DNA of 64,000 nucleotides. Source: REEB95 sp035934235. GTDB taxonomy: Bacteria > Pseudomonadota > Alphaproteobacteria > ATCC43930 > CGMCC-115725. This document shows positions 9,377-17,405 of this stretch, one piece after another. Each line of letters begins with the position of its first letter. Within the stretch, counting starts at the first letter, position 1. A program made the translations under genes and the position numbers. Location of the stretch: positions 72,186 to 136,185 of the forward strand of contig DASYYB010000025.1 of NCBI GenBank assembly GCA_035934235.1, written 5' to 3'. Under the pieces are notes generated by a model. That model saw only the letters and a list, made by a program, of their open reading frames with translations. It had not been told where the DNA came from and did no database searches.

Positions 9377-10570
9377 ATGGGCGATGGGGAAAACTCAGTT
9401 CTGCGCCGCCTCGCCGTTCTGCCGGCGAAGCTGAAGAAACACGGCTTGCGCTGGAGCTTCCGGCGGGCAGGCGAAATCGCGCACGGTGTGATGTTCCGCT
9501 GTGCGGGTCGTTTGACGCGCTTATTCATCAACTTGCTATCGCAAAACCTGCCGTACGTTCGCTCGTTCTCCGCGGGCACGATGGTCGTCTACTACGATCT
9601 TGCGGTTTATCCGATTTCGTACGACATCTGCTGGTTCCTCGTATGGGCCGATTTCCAAAGGCAACGGCAGAACCTTCGTCATCTGCACTGCATCTTCTTG
9701 CCCATCGAAGACCATCAGACGCGAATTTTTCCGCCGGGCTACGATGCCGTCGTTGACCGAACATCGCGTGAATGGAGGTTTCAGAATATCTGCGTGGCGA
9801 TGATGCCGCTCATCCGCGCGAGCGCCGGATTTACGGTGTGTAATTCCCGCGCACAGGCAAAAGGATTGAGCCTGCTGGTCAATCACCGCTGGATGGATCC
9901 AAATTCGGCGGGCCAATATCCGCCCCTGTCCGTGATTTATCGTAACCTCGTCGCAAGCGTGGCGCAGAACGACCCTGATTGGGGACTCAGGGCGCCGGAG
10001 CAGGGACTCCGTTATATCCGAACATGGTTCGATGCGCGTGCAAATGGGCGCAAGGTGGTCGTGGTCACGCTCCGTCAATATGCGGTCGACAAGGAACGCA
10101 ATTCTCGTACTGCCGACTGGCTGACCTTCCTGCGTGCTCTTGATCAGACCGAATATTTTCCTGTCCTCGTGCGCGACACGGATTGTGCCCTCGTTCTTGA
10201 TGAATCGTTTGAGGGCGTTGCCCTTTGTAATGAAGCAGCGTGGAGCATTGGCCTGCGCGCAGCTCTCTACGAAGTTGCGTTCATGAATATGTTCGTGAAT
10301 TGCGGGCCGGCGTCGCTTTGCATTCTGAATCCGCGCACAAGATATATGCTGTTCAAAATCATCGTACCGGGAATTCACCTTGCATCCGAGGCGACCCTGC
10401 GTGACATGGGTTTTGAGCCGGGCACGCAACCGCCTTTTGCCGGTCCTTTCCAGAGGTGGATCTGGGAAGACGATCGGCTCGACGTCATAACGCGTGAATT
10501 CAACGCGATGGTCGAGCGTATCGCGCAGAGCGGGTGCGGAAGCGCGTCCACGTCGGCGCTCGCGAGCTGA
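9377..10570 (+). CDS. Uncharacterised protein of the glycan locus, possibly GT-B-like
   Basis: I do not recognise this family with certainty. The protein is about 398 residues, soluble, and starts at ATG 9377 (an upstream in-frame TTG at 9338 would overlap the previous gene). The second half has an alternating strand/helix pattern, 'KVVVVTLRQYAVDKERNSR' then 'YFPVLVRDTD' and 'MFVNCGPASLCIL', reminiscent of the donor half of a GT-B glycosyltransferase and loosely of the TIGR04372-like gene upstream. No secretion signal. Its position between two methyltransferase genes argues for a role in glycan assembly. Confidence 0.5.
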   Translation: MGDGENSVLRRLAVLPAKLKKHGLRWSFRRAGEIAHGVMFRCAGRLTRLFINLLSQNLPYVRSFSAGTMVVYYDLAVYPISYDICWFLVWADFQRQRQNLRHLHCIFLPIEDHQTRIFPPGYDAVVDRTSREWRFQNICVAMMPLIRASAGFTVCNSRAQAKGLSLLVNHRWMDPNSAGQYPPLSVIYRNLVASVAQNDPDWGLRAPEQGLRYIRTWFDARANGRKVVVVTLRQYAVDKERNSRTADWLTFLRALDQTEYFPVLVRDTDCALVLDESFEGVALCNEAAWSIGLRAALYEVAFMNMFVNCGPASLCILNPRTRYMLFKIIVPGIHLASEATLRDMGFEPGTQPPFAGPFQRWIWEDDRLDVITREFNAMVERIAQSGCGSASTSALAS

Positions 10571-10582
10571 TCGGGGAATACT

Positions 10583-11527
10583 TTGGGATTGGCGCGAGGT
10601 GCTGTGGCGCTGCTGCTCGAGGAGAGCGTCCGCCGGCCTTTTTCGGGTCAGATCGCAACGTTGGGTGTGCAAACGCTTTACATGTCGCCGGCAGATCTGC
10701 GGCGGCAACTCGAGCGCTTTTCAGTCACGCCTACCGTCCCGCTTTGGGGCGGCGAAGCGTTCAACGACAAGCTTCTGTTCAGAATGCTTGGGTTCCAGTC
10801 GGTCGAGCGGCTGGACTATAGTGACTTTGAAGGAGCCGATCACGTTGTCGATCTCAACGTCGACGGATTGCCGGAGCAATTGCGAGGCAAGTTCGACGTC
10901 GTCCTCGACAGCGGCACATTGGAGCACGTCTTCCACATCCCCCATGCGCTCGAGAACATCATCAGCCTAGTCAAAGTCGGCGGGCGCATCATTTTCCTTT
11001 CACCGTCGTCCAATCACTTGGATCACGGTTTTTATATGTTCTCGCCGACGTTCTTTGCGGACTATTTCCTTGCCAACAAATTCGAGATCAACACGTGTTA
11101 TGTGGTCCGGTATTCAACCAACCTCGATGATCTGTGGGATGCCTATCAGTATGATCCTGACAGGTGGCGTGATCTGCATATAGGAGGGCTTGATGACAAG
11201 CCGTATGCCATCTTTTTCGTCGTGACCCGTACCACGGAATCGACGTCAGGCGTCATTCCGCAGCAGAACTACTATGCAGATAACGCGGCGATGTATGCCG
11301 GAGCGCGCCTTGCCGAGCAAAGCGAGGGCAAGGCAGGTGGCGATATCGCGCTTGGATGGACGCCGCCGAAGGTCGTGCCCAGCCCGATCAATGACGGCTG
11401 GCGAATTATCCGTCATGCCGCAAAAGGGGTGCTGCGACGAGTTCCCTTTGCCCATCGGCTCGCACAACGCCTGTTACTGCAGGTGGATAAGAAGCACCTC
11501 AACAAGAAGCTGGTTGGACGCTATTAG
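10583..11527 (+). CDS. Methyltransferase-like protein with a degenerate SAM motif
   Basis: A 314-residue protein that keeps the later half of a class I methyltransferase fold, including 'FDVVLDSGTLEHVFHI' (motif IV) and 'VKVGGRIIFLSPS' (motif VI). The expected glycine-rich motif I is missing: the equivalent stretch reads 'MLGFQSVERLDYSDFEGA'. It may therefore bind a different ligand, or bind SAM in an unusual way. The start is a TTG at 10583 with GGGGAA 6 nt upstream. The C-terminus is basic ('RHAAKGVLRRVPFAHRLAQR') and may contact membrane or polymer. Confidence 0.55.
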   Translation: MGLARGAVALLLEESVRRPFSGQIATLGVQTLYMSPADLRRQLERFSVTPTVPLWGGEAFNDKLLFRMLGFQSVERLDYSDFEGADHVVDLNVDGLPEQLRGKFDVVLDSGTLEHVFHIPHALENIISLVKVGGRIIFLSPSSNHLDHGFYMFSPTFFADYFLANKFEINTCYVVRYSTNLDDLWDAYQYDPDRWRDLHIGGLDDKPYAIFFVVTRTTESTSGVIPQQNYYADNAAMYAGARLAEQSEGKAGGDIALGWTPPKVVPSPINDGWRIIRHAAKGVLRRVPFAHRLAQRLLLQVDKKHLNKKLVGRY

Positions 11528-11610
11528 GTGTCGTCCCGCTGTGAAGTGCCGCTTATGCCGGAGGCGCTGCGGCGCATCCAAGATTCGAATCTAAGATAGG
11601 TTTGTCACGC

Positions 11611-13644
11611 GTGTGCGGCATCGCCGGTCACTGGGCGTTCGATGCGGCGGCTCTTTCCGAGCCTCGCTTTCGTGCGTTCACGGCCGCGCTCGCCCACCGT
11701 GGTCCGGACGGTCAGGGTACAGAATTCTTCTCCAGTTCGCGTCTTCACCTCGGTCATCGTCGCCTCTCGATCATCGACGTATCGGAGCGCGGTCATCAGC
11801 CCATGTCCTATGCGGAAGGACGCTACTGGCTGACCTATAACGGCGAAGTCTATAATTATCTCGAGCTGCGCGAGGAGCTGCGCGGTCTCGGCCATAGATT
11901 CAAATCCGACACCGACAGCGAGGTTATCCTTGCTGCATTCGCGCAGTGGGGGCCTGCGTGCCAATTGCGTTTCAACGGCATGTGGGCGATCGCGATTTGG
12001 GATGCGAAGGAGAAGACGCTATTCCTTTCACGCGATCGGTTCGGCATCAAACCGCTGCATTATATGTACAGCGGGGGAACGTTTGCATTCGCGTCGGAAC
12101 TGAAGGCGTTTCTCGCGTTGCCAGGAGTGACGGGAACGCTCGATGAGACAGTGGTGGCTGCCACGCTTGCCAATATCAACGGCCAGGAGAGCACACCAGA
12201 GACTTTGTTGCCCTCCATCAAACGGCTACCGGGCGGCCATTCTCTGACCATCGACGCGAACGGGTCGGTAACAATCGAAGTGTGGTGGCGGACGCTTGAT
12301 CATCTGCCGGACGTTGCATCCACGTTTGCAAATCAATCCCAGGAGTTCCGGCGCATTTTTCTTGATGCCTGCCGATTACGGCTGCGCAGCGACGTTGCGG
12401 TTGCAACATCTTTGAGCGGAGGTCTCGATTCCAGTGCAGTGGCCTGCACGATTGCCGAGTTGGGTCGCCGGGGTCACGTGGATCACGCACCGGCGGATTG
12501 GCAGCGTGCGTTCATCGCGCAATTTCCCGGCAGCAATCTCGACGAGACCGTGTATGCCGACGCTGTGGTTAAATCGACGAGCCTGAGCGCACATTACCAT
12601 CCCATCGATGATGTCGGCGCGCTCAAGAACATCGAGCGGCTGGTGTTCGACTACGAAGGCATCTATTGGGTGCCGCTCCTTGGGCCATGGGCCATCTATC
12701 GTGAGATGCAGACGAGTGGAATTCGCGTCAGCCTCGATGGTCATGGCGCCGACGAACTTCTCGGCGGATATCATTTCTTCGTCGAACGGGCGCTCGACGC
12801 CGTCATGTCGAAACGCCTCGATCTGCGTCGCTACCTTGACCTCAAACGCGTTCTTGCCGGCTTGGTAGGAGGCAGCGGCGACGTGACGCGGGCCGGCATT
12901 CTCGGCGATATCAATTGGCTGATGAAGAAGCAGTTGCAGAGGTGGCAACTGGTCGAGCCCCTGCGAGGTGCGGCGCTGCGCGCAAGAACGCTGTGGCACC
13001 GCCTCGCTGCTTCGATCCCGTCCGGGTCGCCGCGTTTGGCGTCTGCCGCGATGGATCCGGTACCGCCTCCCGCGGCGGAGCCGGTCTTTAGGCCCTTCGC
13101 GCAATCAGCTCGCCTGTATGACGAAGCCTCAGATCCGCGCACCGTAGGCATGTCGCCCTTATCGGCCATGTTGTTTTCGTGGTTTCACGGCAGCGTGCTC
13201 CCGACCATTCTGCGGAGCTACGACCGTGCTTCGATGGCGCACGGCATCGAAGTGCGCATGCCTTTTATGGATTGGCGGCTTGTCACGTATGGCTTTGCCC
13301 TACCCGAAACCAGCAAGATCGGCGGCGGCTATACGAAGCGCATCCTGCGTGAAGCCATGCGGGGGCTCATGCCGGAGTCAATCAGGTTGCGGACCAACAA
13401 GATTGGCTTCACGTCTCCGCTCGATGAATGGGCGAGAGGCGCCATGAAGGCCTGGCTGCTAGATACGGTATCTAGCCGTCGTTTCACGGAGTCTGCGGTG
13501 TGGAATGGGCCTGCTGTCCGCAACACGGTCGAAAGATCGGTGCGTGGAGCTGGAAGCCTGAATCCCGTATGGCCGATCATCAACGCGCACGTGATTTCCG
13601 AAACGTTTGCGGCCGCTGCGCGGCGCCACGGCGCGCACGACTGA
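11611..13644 (+). CDS. asnB: AsnB-type glutamine-dependent amidotransferase
   Basis: The protein joins an N-terminal glutaminase to an ATP-pyrophosphatase synthetase domain. The GTG at 11611 is chosen because the next codon is TGC: class II glutaminases need cysteine as residue 2, exposed after methionine removal ('CGIAG'). An in-frame TTG at 11602 would bury it. The PP-loop 'SGGLDSS' is near residue 267-273. The length of about 677 residues is usual for AsnB. Asparagine synthesis is the default call, but within O-antigen clusters relatives (WbpS-type) amidate uronic acids, so a glycan amidation role is quite possible. Confidence 0.85.
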   Translation: MCGIAGHWAFDAAALSEPRFRAFTAALAHRGPDGQGTEFFSSSRLHLGHRRLSIIDVSERGHQPMSYAEGRYWLTYNGEVYNYLELREELRGLGHRFKSDTDSEVILAAFAQWGPACQLRFNGMWAIAIWDAKEKTLFLSRDRFGIKPLHYMYSGGTFAFASELKAFLALPGVTGTLDETVVAATLANINGQESTPETLLPSIKRLPGGHSLTIDANGSVTIEVWWRTLDHLPDVASTFANQSQEFRRIFLDACRLRLRSDVAVATSLSGGLDSSAVACTIAELGRRGHVDHAPADWQRAFIAQFPGSNLDETVYADAVVKSTSLSAHYHPIDDVGALKNIERLVFDYEGIYWVPLLGPWAIYREMQTSGIRVSLDGHGADELLGGYHFFVERALDAVMSKRLDLRRYLDLKRVLAGLVGGSGDVTRAGILGDINWLMKKQLQRWQLVEPLRGAALRARTLWHRLAASIPSGSPRLASAAMDPVPPPAAEPVFRPFAQSARLYDEASDPRTVGMSPLSAMLFSWFHGSVLPTILRSYDRASMAHGIEVRMPFMDWRLVTYGFALPETSKIGGGYTKRILREAMRGLMPESIRLRTNKIGFTSPLDEWARGAMKAWLLDTVSSRRFTESAVWNGPAVRNTVERSVRGAGSLNPVWPIINAHVISETFAAAARRHGAHD

Positions 13645-13659
13645 TACACAGGTCAACGA

Positions 13660-14988
13660 ATGAGCTATCGCGTCTTCCGGCTTTGCATTTCCGGTCCTTA
13701 CTACAAACATTTCTTCGCCTTCGCCGATTCAGTTGTGGACTTGTCTTTCGACCAATCGATGCAGCGGTGCCGAGAGCAGGGATTCGTCTATCCCGGTCGC
13801 TTCAAGGCGGAGATGGAGAGGCACGGAGCGGAGGTGTTCGAATGTCTGATCGATCTGCCGGCGCTCCAGCGCAAATGGATGCGCGAGAACGGGCACGGGG
13901 AAGACGTGTTCGATCGGAATGATGTATTTTTCCGCCAGCTCAAGGCGTTCAAGCCTGACATCGTGTATTTCCAGACCTTCCTGGCGCTTGCGCCGGAGGT
14001 GCGGAAGAGGATCAAAGCTGAATGTCCTAGCGTGCGCATCGTCTGCGGACACCGCGGATTTCCGATTGACGATTGCGCCGGATATGAAGATGTTGATGCG
14101 GCATTCCTCGGCTATCCGAGGCACCACGAGCCTTGGCACAATGTCGGGGTCAAGACCTATTTTCATCTGCATTGTTTCGATGAAGGTCTGCTTCCCGCGA
14201 TCCGCAAGCGAGCGGCGGAGCTTGACCATGACGATTTCTCCTTCGTCGGTACCACTGGCTGGGGATTCCCGCCGCACGACGGCCGCTACTACGATCTTCG
14301 CAAGGTGCTGGAAGCGACCAGCCTTGTGATCTATGGAAGCGAACCAGAGAGCGTAGCTGCACCAATAGCGGTTCTCGCCCAATCAGTGCGCCCACAGCTT
14401 CGAAAAGCTCTGATCGAAGCGGCCCGTTTTCTGCCCGACGTCACTTTGAAAGCGGTCCACAAGGCAGGCCAGCTCGCGGGTGCCGGGGTCGTGACGCGAG
14501 GCGCAGAAGCGGCAGTACGTCGGAAGAAATATGGCCCGGAAATACCTACTGTGATCCAGCAGCCGCAGGAATTCTGGTATCACAAAGAGAAGCCGATCCG
14601 CGATCTTTACCCGACACGCATTCATCCCTCGCTCTTCGGCATAGAGTATTTTGCGCGGCTTGCAGCTTCCAAGGTCACATGGAATCGGCATCTGGAGATA
14701 GACGGTGCGGGCGCAAATATGCGCTTGTTCGAGGCGTGCGGGGCGGGTACGTGCCAGCTCGTTGATCTACGCGATGAAGTGGCGCAGGCCTACGAGGCCG
14801 ATAAAGAGATCGCGGTCTATCGCTCGGTTGAGGAGTGCATTGAGAAGGCACGCTGGCTGCTCGATCATCCAGCCGAGCGTCGGGCGATTGCTCTCGCGGG
14901 ACAGAATCGTACACTTCGTGATCATTCAATCGCGCGCCGCGCCGAGATCATTCACGAGCATTTCGTGGAACTTCTTGCGCGCAAGTAG
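13660..14988 (+). CDS. CgeB-like glycosyltransferase
   Basis: A 442-residue GT-B style protein. The N-terminal half opens 'YRVFRLCISGPYYKHFF' and contains 'FKPDIVYFQTF'; the C-terminal 110 residues match the Glyco_trans_1_2 (CgeB-like) pattern, with 'NMRLFEACGAGTCQLVD' as donor-binding loop, followed by a helical end 'ARRAEIIHEHF'. No membrane segments. It lies 15 bp after asnB and ends the continuous + strand run. The transferred sugar is unknown. Confidence 0.7.
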   Translation: MSYRVFRLCISGPYYKHFFAFADSVVDLSFDQSMQRCREQGFVYPGRFKAEMERHGAEVFECLIDLPALQRKWMRENGHGEDVFDRNDVFFRQLKAFKPDIVYFQTFLALAPEVRKRIKAECPSVRIVCGHRGFPIDDCAGYEDVDAAFLGYPRHHEPWHNVGVKTYFHLHCFDEGLLPAIRKRAAELDHDDFSFVGTTGWGFPPHDGRYYDLRKVLEATSLVIYGSEPESVAAPIAVLAQSVRPQLRKALIEAARFLPDVTLKAVHKAGQLAGAGVVTRGAEAAVRRKKYGPEIPTVIQQPQEFWYHKEKPIRDLYPTRIHPSLFGIEYFARLAASKVTWNRHLEIDGAGANMRLFEACGAGTCQLVDLRDEVAQAYEADKEIAVYRSVEECIEKARWLLDHPAERRAIALAGQNRTLRDHSIARRAEIIHEHFVELLARK

Positions 14989-15384
14989 CTCTGACTTGCG
15001 TCGGATGAGGTTGATCATGGAACCCTGCCTTTTTCCGACGCATTTCGTGACTGGCGTGGCCCGGTCGGAACGGTTGGCTAGGTCGGTGGCATATGCAAGC
15101 CTTACCACCTAGGTATCGCTGTTGTCTTCGTGATCGCGATTGCACCTTGTGTTTCATTGGCGTGAGCGGACACGGCCAGGGCCCGCTTCGCTTCTAAGAA
15201 GAGAAAAGATGCGTTCGTCACCAACACCTAGGACCTATGCATTGCGCACAAACTGAATGGTTCCGCCACAGTCGTAGGCAGTATTTGAAAATTGAAGAGC
15301 TATGGCGCGCGATGTACGCATATAGGCTAGGCTCTTGCTAACAGGGGGCGCACAGTCGGGCGGCGTAATGGCGATAGTCTACTG
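14989..15384. other. Intergenic gap without a supported gene
   Basis: These 396 bases separate the CgeB-like gene from the next methyltransferase gene. I see no open frame with coding character. The stretch is less GC-rich than its flanks around 15270-15310 and contains the 9-bp inverted repeat listed separately. A promoter for the gene at 15385 would be expected here, but no convincing -35/-10 pair stands out. Confidence 0.6.
14997..15042. repeat. 9-bp perfect inverted repeat after the glycan operon
   Basis: TGCGTCGGA at 14997-15005 and TCCGACGCA at 15034-15042 are exact inverted copies with a 28-nt loop. The repeat starts 8 nt after the stop of the CgeB-like gene. There is no T-run after it, so it is not a classic intrinsic terminator; a long-loop hairpin or a chance repeat are both possible. 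Confidence 0.35.
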
Positions 15385-16236
15385 ATGAAACCTGCTGTTC
15401 CCTGGTGGATGAAAATCGCCGCGAAGGTCGCGCTTTCACGGCTGCCGATTCCCTACCGCCTGTGGAACCGCTTCGGCTTGTTCAAGCACGGAAATATGAA
15501 CCGACCGGAGTATTCGACGGGCGTATTTCTAAGTCACTTTGGAATGGCCGGGTTCGATGGCCGGAGCGGCTATGCTTGCCTTGAGCTTGGGCCTGGCGAT
15601 TCGCTGTTCTCCGCGATGATCGCGAGGGCCAGTGGCGCAACGCGCTGCTGGCTTATTGACAACGGCGACTTTGCACAACGCGATATGGCCATCTACCGCA
15701 GTATGGCGCAGCACCTTGAGCAACTGGGTTTAATCGCGCCATCGTCTTCAGCATTGGTGTCCGTTGACACTCTGCTTGCTCATTGCAACGCCACTTATCT
15801 TACTAATGGGGTCAAGTCGTTGAGCTCGGTGCCCGATAGCAGCGTCGATCTGATCTGGTCGCACGCCGTTTTGGAGCACATCCGCCGCCGCGATTTTGAT
15901 ACTCTTTTACGTGAGATGCGCCGCATTCTCCGCCAAGGGGGCGTCTGCAGTCACACTGTCGACCTGCAGGACCATCTCGGTGGTGCCCTCAACAATTTGC
16001 GTTTCCCTGAATGGTTGTGGGAAGCCAATTGGTTCGCGCGCTCGGGCTTCTATACCAACCGCATCGGCTACTCGGAAATGCTGGCGCGCTTCAAGACAGC
16101 GGGATTTGCTGCCGATTTGCGCGGTCGCCACGACTTCCCGGCCGTACCGACGCCGCGGGCGAAACTTGCTCGCCCATTTCGCAACTGGCCGAACGATGAA
16201 TTGCGCGTGGCCGGCTTCAGCGTGATCTTGCGCTAG
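15385..16236 (+). CDS. Class I SAM-dependent methyltransferase
   Basis: A 283-residue protein with a hydrophobic, basic N-terminus, then a SAM domain: motif I 'CLELGPGDSLFSA' near residues 68-80, motif IV 'VDLIWSHAVLEHI', and 'ILRQGGVCSHTVD'. It resembles methyltransferase domain proteins of LPS and O-antigen loci. It stands apart from the main operon behind a 396-bp gap and may have its own promoter. Target unknown. Confidence 0.75.
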   Translation: MKPAVPWWMKIAAKVALSRLPIPYRLWNRFGLFKHGNMNRPEYSTGVFLSHFGMAGFDGRSGYACLELGPGDSLFSAMIARASGATRCWLIDNGDFAQRDMAIYRSMAQHLEQLGLIAPSSSALVSVDTLLAHCNATYLTNGVKSLSSVPDSSVDLIWSHAVLEHIRRRDFDTLLREMRRILRQGGVCSHTVDLQDHLGGALNNLRFPEWLWEANWFARSGFYTNRIGYSEMLARFKTAGFAADLRGRHDFPAVPTPRAKLARPFRNWPNDELRVAGFSVILR

Positions 16237-16271
16237 GCTCGAGGGTACTCTGGGGAACGGGCTCAACTCCC

Positions 16272-16754
16272 TCAGGGCCGATTCAGTCGTCGAATTTGCC
16301 GGTGTTCCAGGGCGAATAGCGCCCGCTGAATGGATCGTTCGAGACTGACCTCGCAGCGGCTGAGGGTGGCGAGGTGGTCGTCGTAGGCGGTGACGCGGAT
16401 GAAGAGGTGCTCGATCTGCGAAGTGAAGGTGGGCGCATCATTGGTCCAGCTGCGCTGGACGTTTTCGAACATTGCGGCCTCGATGCGGTATGAGCGCCTG
16501 AGCCGCCAAGCGCAGACGGCGATACGCTCGGCGAGTTGGGTCTCGGCCGGATCCCGGGGGTCGAGCGCCACGACGATCTCGCAGAAGAAGGCCTCAAAAT
16601 CTTCCGCGGCTTCATCGAAGAGCACGATCTGCTGCGCCGTGAGCCCATGCTTCAAGGCATTCATGCGGCTAACGGTGCGGTCCTCGGCTGTCGTGGGTCC
16701 GGTGCTGAGCCGGGCATTGTGTCGATAGGCTTCGATCTGCAGTTGGCTCATCAT
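16272..16754 (-). CDS. Small uncharacterised protein with STGP / NALKHGLTA motif
   Basis: A 160-residue soluble protein. Residues 13-40 carry 'NARLSTGPTTAEDRTVSRMNALKHGLTA', a motif known to me only from a widespread group of hypothetical proteins that are often multicopy in a genome. The rest is helical and arginine-rich. Function unknown; the conserved head looks like a DNA- or nucleic-acid-facing element, but that is a guess. It is convergent with the methyltransferase gene at 15385. Confidence 0.55.
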   Translation of the reverse strand: MMSQLQIEAYRHNARLSTGPTTAEDRTVSRMNALKHGLTAQQIVLFDEAAEDFEAFFCEIVVALDPRDPAETQLAERIAVCAWRLRRSYRIEAAMFENVQRSWTNDAPTFTSQIEHLFIRVTAYDDHLATLSRCEVSLERSIQRALFALEHRQIRRLNRP

Positions 16755-17405
16755 GCGTTAGCCCAACCGAGGCGCGTCGACGTGTAAATTGACTGCGAGG
16801 GGTTGACCCTGATCATCGACCGACGGGGACTTGGGTGCGCTCGTTCTTGATCACGCCAGACGACGTGCAATACATCACCGCGAACCGGGCCATTCCGCCG
16901 AGCTTTCAGGCCAAGACGCAAGCGCTCGCGCAGACCTGCCGTTCGGTCACCCCGCCAGTGCCGACGCCAAACGAGATCGCGCTGCTGCGCCTCGACACCG
17001 ACTGGCACAAATCGTCCGCCCACGAATTGGCGCATTTGTTTCCGCGCCTGGCGTGCCAGCCGGAACGGTATTTGCTTCAGCGTGTCGACTATACGGGGCG
17101 ACTACTGATCAAGGCGTGAGGGCCGGGCGGATGTCGCAGTTGCAAATCCGCGAATGGTCGCGCCGCAAGATCCTATCGCGGATAATGCGAATTACGGCGA
17201 AGACTCCACGCATCGATCTAGTTCGTAAGCCGACCGACCAGACGGCTCGCCTAGCCGTTACGCGGTACCGCTGTTTACGCGATTCTGTGGCGAAGAGCCG
17301 TAGGCCGTATGCGGTCATCGTAACAATTGACCGCACCGGCCCGTCGTATATCGTGACGCCAACGGCTCAAAGGGGCCAGCGGGCCGGAGCGGCGGGGACA
17401 TCATC
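16755..17405. other. Intergenic region holding a gene relic
   Basis: This 651-base stretch contains no intact gene. The only recognisable content is the relic at 16831-16970. The rest, including 17120-17405 ahead of the radical SAM gene, shows no coding character, no B12-riboswitch box and no hairpin followed by T residues. Confidence 0.6.
16831..16970 (+). pseudogene. Truncated copy of the small cysteine protein at 19089
   Basis: The translated segment 'ITPDDVQYITANRAIPPSF' followed by 'QAKTQALAQTCRSV' matches the C-terminal ~38 residues of the intact gene at 19089 ('ITPDEVQYIATNRSIPPSF', then 'AAKTQTIARTCRSV'), also clearly at DNA level. The few codons before it read 'MRSFLI', close to the intact gene's 'RRSFVI' start, as if the middle (about 80 codons) had been deleted in frame. 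After the match the frame continues into unrelated sequence to a stop at 17119. It is best read as a decayed duplicate. Confidence 0.65.

Noticed and set aside
9536..10708. 390-codon minus-strand frame opposite the unassigned glycan-locus gene
   Set aside because: Although the + strand product is unassigned, its composition is protein-like and it fits the operon; the minus frame is histidine/arginine-rich shadow.
17120..17405. Possible cobalamin riboswitch ahead of the B12-type radical SAM gene
   Set aside because: I looked for the B12 box and its flanking helices and found no match.
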